From positions 248,001 through 312,000 of the forward strand of contig BOKF01000007.1 of the NCBI GenBank assembly GCA_016860845.1: 64,000 nucleotides of DNA, read 5' to 3'. The notes below the pieces were generated by a model. The model saw only the letters and a program-made list of their open reading frames with translations. It was not told the DNA's origin and did not search any database. The DNA comes from Chloroflexota bacterium. GTDB taxonomy: Bacteria > Chloroflexota > Anaerolineae > 4572-78 > J111. The translations under genes and the position numbers were made by a program. Below, one piece after another: positions 61,142 to 64,000 of the stretch; the stretch's first letter is position 1; each line of letters begins with the position of its first letter.

Positions 61142-64000
61142 TCAACCGATGTTGTTTGGCAGGATCTCCTGGATTATTTTCTCAATTTGCTGGTCATTTG
61201 GTGCGGTCGCGGCAGACGGCGCATCCTGGACAGGCATTTCGGCCAACATGCGACGAGCGTTGTTCTTGACGCTATATTCGCCGGCAGGATGAGGAACGAT
61301 ATAAGCCAATAGTTGAGCGGCCCGGTGCAATTGGCCTTCTCGAGTCAGGTGCCGGGCCAGGCCCAACAGCGCGGAGACGGTTTGGGGCTTTGTCTTAATG
61401 TCTAGAGAGGTTTTGAGGGCTGCTAAAAAATAGCGTTTCGACGGCTGATAATCCGCCAGTGCCCAGGCGATTTGACCCAGATGGTCCAGAGCCAGGGCCT
61501 GCCCATAACGCTCGCCGATGTTATTGAAAATATCCAGACTTTCCAGACAGAGCTGGCGTCCTTTTTCCGCTTGACCCAGGCGCCATTTTACCAGCCCCAA
61601 GTGGGTCAGGCTGAAGGCAAGGGCAAAAAGGTTGTGATCGGCGAAAATTCGAAACAATTCGCCCCCTTTTTCCAAAAGCTGGTCGGCCTGGGTGAAATCT
61701 TCCAGCAGGAAGGCCAGACGCCCCAGGCAACTGTACTGCATGCCGACGGCGTTGTCCATCCTAAAACTTTGACAAACAGCCAAACAATCTTCGTGATAGC
61801 GGCGGGCAGTTTGATAATTGCCCAAATTCGCTTCCGTTAGGCCCAGATGCATCAAACTGAGAAACGTTACAAATACGCCGTTCGTCTGCTGGCTGATCGC
61901 CAAAGCTTGCTCAAAATATTGCCGGGCCGAGTCATAACGGCCGACATACCAGTCAATCAAGCCCAGTTGATAAAGCGGAAAGGCTCGATGCCACTGGGTG
62001 CCTGATTCAGTTTGACCTGTCACGGACAAAGCCTGCCGGATCAATTCTTGAGTCTGCTCAAACTGTCCGAGTCTTAAGGTGAACCAACCTTGAAAGGCCA
62101 GCAGATGGCTGTAGATTTCGCCGATTTCGATATAGCCGGTGCTAAACGCCGCCTTTCTCTCCTGATAGATCTGATAAAGCCCAGCCGCCGCCTGCTGAAA
62201 CAGCTCAAGCCCTTCTCCATACCGGCCGCTCAGCTCGTAAAGTTCTCCCAGCCCCCGGTGAATTTTGAGCAGACCTTGTGCACGCCCTTGCTCAACCGCC
62301 CAGGTCCAGGCCAGGCGGATGTTGTTGATTTCAACATCCCAATCAATCAGTGACTTTTTGAAATCTCGCGGCTTATCAATATCTCGCTGCTGGACGTAGT
62401 CCCCAAAGTACATGCAGTGCCGGTCTTTGGCCATCTCATACTCGGCCGGATCATCCATCAGCTTTTCCAGCGCATACTCGCGTAATCGCCCGTGCAAACT
62501 GTACCGCCCCGCTGCTTCTTGCCGCACCAGAGAATGAGCAACCAGGTTGGCCAGCGTTTGAACCGTGGCCTCCGCCACCTGCAGAGCCGCTTCCAGGGTG
62601 AAGCCGCCGGCAAAAACTGACAACTTTTTGTAGACGGCTTGCTCTTCCTCGGACAAAAACCCCCATGAATAATTAAAGACCGCCCGCAGGCTGGTCTGCC
62701 GTTCCGGTACGCTGCGAGTCCGGGTTGTCAAAAAATCCCGGTTGTGCTCGATTTCATGGACAATCTCACGGCAGGACAAACCCCGTATCCAGGCCGCCGC
62801 CAGCTCGATCCCCAGTGGCATGCCTTCCAACAAGCGGCAGATCTGCACGATGTACGGCAGTTCCACCGCCAGATCAAACTCGGCAGATACTCGTTGGGCG
62901 CGCTGGGCAAAGAGTTGGACGCTGTCAAACGTTTCTGAACCGGGAACATCAGTCTCGGGATAGGCCATGCCCCACAGATTAAAAATCCACTCTTCAAAGA
63001 GATTCAGGCCCTGGCGTGAGGTAACAATTAGCTTCAGACCCGGCGCCTGCGCCAGCAGTTTGATCACCACTTTGACGTAGTTGAGCAGGTGCTCAAAACT
63101 ATCCAGCACCAGGAGGAGAGTCTTCTCACGTAAAGCGTTCAAAAGTTGGATTTGGGGTGAGGTACTGCCCGTAAACTGCAGTCCCATTGCCGCGCCGATG
63201 GCTAAGACCAGCGGGTTTGACGCTGACCCATTGGCCCCATCCGTCGGGCTGACCGACCCCAAGGGTACAAAGTAGATGCCGTCTCGAAAAGGAGTGTCCG
63301 GCTTTAATTGGTCAAAGGCGACCCGCTGAGCCAGACGGGTTTTACCCATCCCACCCGGCCCGGTGATGGTCAAAAGACGGCACTCCGGCCTGGCCAGCAA
63401 CGCCGCAATTTGGGTCTGTTCAACTTGACGACCAACAAACGAAGTTGTGGCCGCCCGAAGGTTATGCGGCGGCAGAACATCCGGTTCGACCGGCGGGGCC
63501 GGAGCGACTGGCTCAAGCTGCACCGGCTGAGGAATTTTCCACTCGCCGCTACGGATTGCCTCGGCCAGCGCCTTCGTCTCCGCCGCAGGTTCGACCCCCA
63601 ATTCCGCGGCCAGCAGCCGCCGGCAGGTGTCGTACTGAGCCAGCGCAGCGCTCACCTGCCCCTCCGCCGCCAAAAGTCTCATCAGTTGCCGATACCCGCC
63701 TTCGTGCCAGGGTTCGATGCTTAACAGACGGCGCGCCAGGCTGATGCCGGTGGTAAATTGACGCTGCGCCAAGGCAATGTCAGCCGCTGTTCCCAGCACG
63801 TTCAGAGCGAGTTGGCGCAAGCGTTCCCGTTCCACCCGTACCCACTCCTCAAATAATTCAGCCTCCGGCACGTAAAAGTCGTCCAGAAAATCGCCACGAT
63901 AGAGTTCGGCGGCAGCGGCCAGATTGGTTCCACTTTCAGCGGCATTTTCTAGCGTCTCGACATCCAACCAGGTGTGACTGTGGCGATTGAATTCAACGGT
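61142..64000 (-). CDS. BTAD/NB-ARC/TPR transcriptional regulator, 5' end beyond the window
   Basis: The frame is open to the window edge; upstream of TTG 63967 it reads TVEFNRHSHTWLDVE, the usual BTAD entry, so the start lies outside. BTAD helices (ELYRGDFLDDFYVPEAELFEEW), then NB-ARC with Walker A GPGGMGKTRLA, Walker B TLLLVLDSFEHLL and [13 protein letters not shown], then about 400 residues of TPR repeats (ALALDHLGQIAWALADYQPSKRYFLAALK type). A SARP-like STAND regulator similar in plan to the one at the other end of the window. Target unknown. Confidence 0.87.
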   Translation of the reverse strand, partial: TVEFNRHSHTWLDVETLENAAESGTNLAAAAELYRGDFLDDFYVPEAELFEEWVRVERERLRQLALNVLGTAADIALAQRQFTTGISLARRLLSIEPWHEGGYRQLMRLLAAEGQVSAALAQYDTCRRLLAAELGVEPAAETKALAEAIRSGEWKIPQPVQLEPVAPAPPVEPDVLPPHNLRAATTSFVGRQVEQTQIAALLARPECRLLTITGPGGMGKTRLAQRVAFDQLKPDTPFRDGIYFVPLGSVSPTDGANGSASNPLVLAIGAAMGLQFTGSTSPQIQLLNALREKTLLLVLDSFEHLLNYVKVVIKLLAQAPGLKLIVTSRQGLNLFEEWIFNLWGMAYPETDVPGSETFDSVQLFAQRAQRVSAEFDLAVELPYIVQICRLLEGMPLGIELAAAWIRGLSCREIVHEIEHNRDFLTTRTRSVPERQTSLRAVFNYSWGFLSEEEQAVYKKLSVFAGGFTLEAALQVAEATVQTLANLVAHSLVRQEAAGRYSLHGRLREYALEKLMDDPAEYEMAKDRHCMYFGDYVQQRDIDKPRDFKKSLIDWDVEINNIRLAWTWAVEQGRAQGLLKIHRGLGELYELSGRYGEGLELFQQAAAGLYQIYQERKAAFSTGYIEIGEIYSHLLAFQGWFTLRLGQFEQTQELIRQALSVTGQTESGTQWHRAFPLYQLGLIDWYVGRYDSARQYFEQALAISQQTNGVFVTFLSLMHLGLTEANLGNYQTARRYHEDCLAVCQSFRMDNAVGMQYSCLGRLAFLLEDFTQADQLLEKGGELFRIFADHNLFALAFSLTHLGLVKWRLGQAEKGRQLCLESLDIFNNIGERYGQALALDHLGQIAWALADYQPSKRYFLAALKTSLDIKTKPQTVSALLGLARHLTREGQLHRAAQLLAYIVPHPAGEYSVKNNARRMLAEMPVQDAPSAATAPNDQQIEKIIQEILPNNIG

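Noticed and set aside
1..64000. CRISPR array, rRNA or prophage
   Set aside because: No evenly spaced direct repeats with spacers, no rRNA-like stretch and no phage structural genes were seen on reading both strands.

Overview
The window looks like chromosomal DNA of a bacterium of the phylum Chloroflexota, probably Anaerolineae-like. This is inference from gene content: large BTAD- or XRE-type regulators with NB-ARC/AAA and TPR domains, UroD-family paralogs in sugar clusters, polytopic DUF2029-type mannosyltransferases, LysM-bearing exported proteins and a generally GC-rich sequence. I recognise no rRNA, tRNA, CRISPR array or phage. Both ends cut through BTAD-type regulator genes.

Layout. 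1-10 kb: regulator, a glycosyltransferase stump, a KefB-type antiporter, an FAD monooxygenase, three small unknown genes, a luciferase-like oxidoreductase, a kinase-less membrane sensor and a receiver-domain protein. 10-16.7 kb: a tight plus-strand catabolic operon with three UroD-family proteins, a zinc alcohol dehydrogenase, a LacD-type aldolase and an IolC/PfkB kinase. 17-18.4 kb: a BNR-repeat protein overlapping a MoaD/ThiS-like protein that ends in Gly-Gly. 18.5-20 kb: an exported LysM protein split by a methionine-rich repeat block, and a DoxX protein.

20.1-32.5 kb is the most unusual part. A long plus-strand run encodes radical SAM/SPASM protein, acyl-CoA-dehydrogenase-like protein, DinB, TusA-like, DsrE-like, a second radical SAM protein, an Lrp/AsnC-type RAM protein and an ArsM-like methyltransferase, then Nudix, DoxX, SGNH, two membrane mannosyltransferases and two glycosyltransferases of kinds also seen in arsenosugar loci. 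The RAM and methyltransferase genes are each interrupted by an in-frame TGA, and each TGA is followed at the right distance by a perfect hairpin that meets bacterial SECIS rules. In the methyltransferase the TGA sits where ArsM proteins carry a conserved cysteine. A third gene, a lipoprotein at 52.3 kb, shows the same TGA-plus-hairpin layout. Candidate selenoproteins are therefore the lead finding.

32.5-43.4 kb is a mosaic: response regulators, zinc-ribbon protein, M24 peptidase, tyrosine recombinase, RsbW-like ATPase, XRE-NB-ARC-TPR regulator, membrane protein and CopB-type copper ATPase, interspersed with palindromic repeats, a MITE-like element and gene stumps. 43.5-51.2 kb is a minus-strand mannitol-type PTS operon (PRD regulator, EIIC, EIIB, EIIA, HPr-EI fusion, unusual MDR dehydrogenase) with a promoter-structure-terminator unit (candidate small RNA) between regulator and EIIC. 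51.4-56 kb: small conserved protein, lipoprotein, LDH2-type and iron-type dehydrogenases. 56-61 kb: TPM-domain protein and a tungstate-type ABC uptake operon with a LysM-fused binding protein and a GntR regulator. A direct repeat GTAACG-N6-GTAACG precedes several genes and suggests a small regulon.
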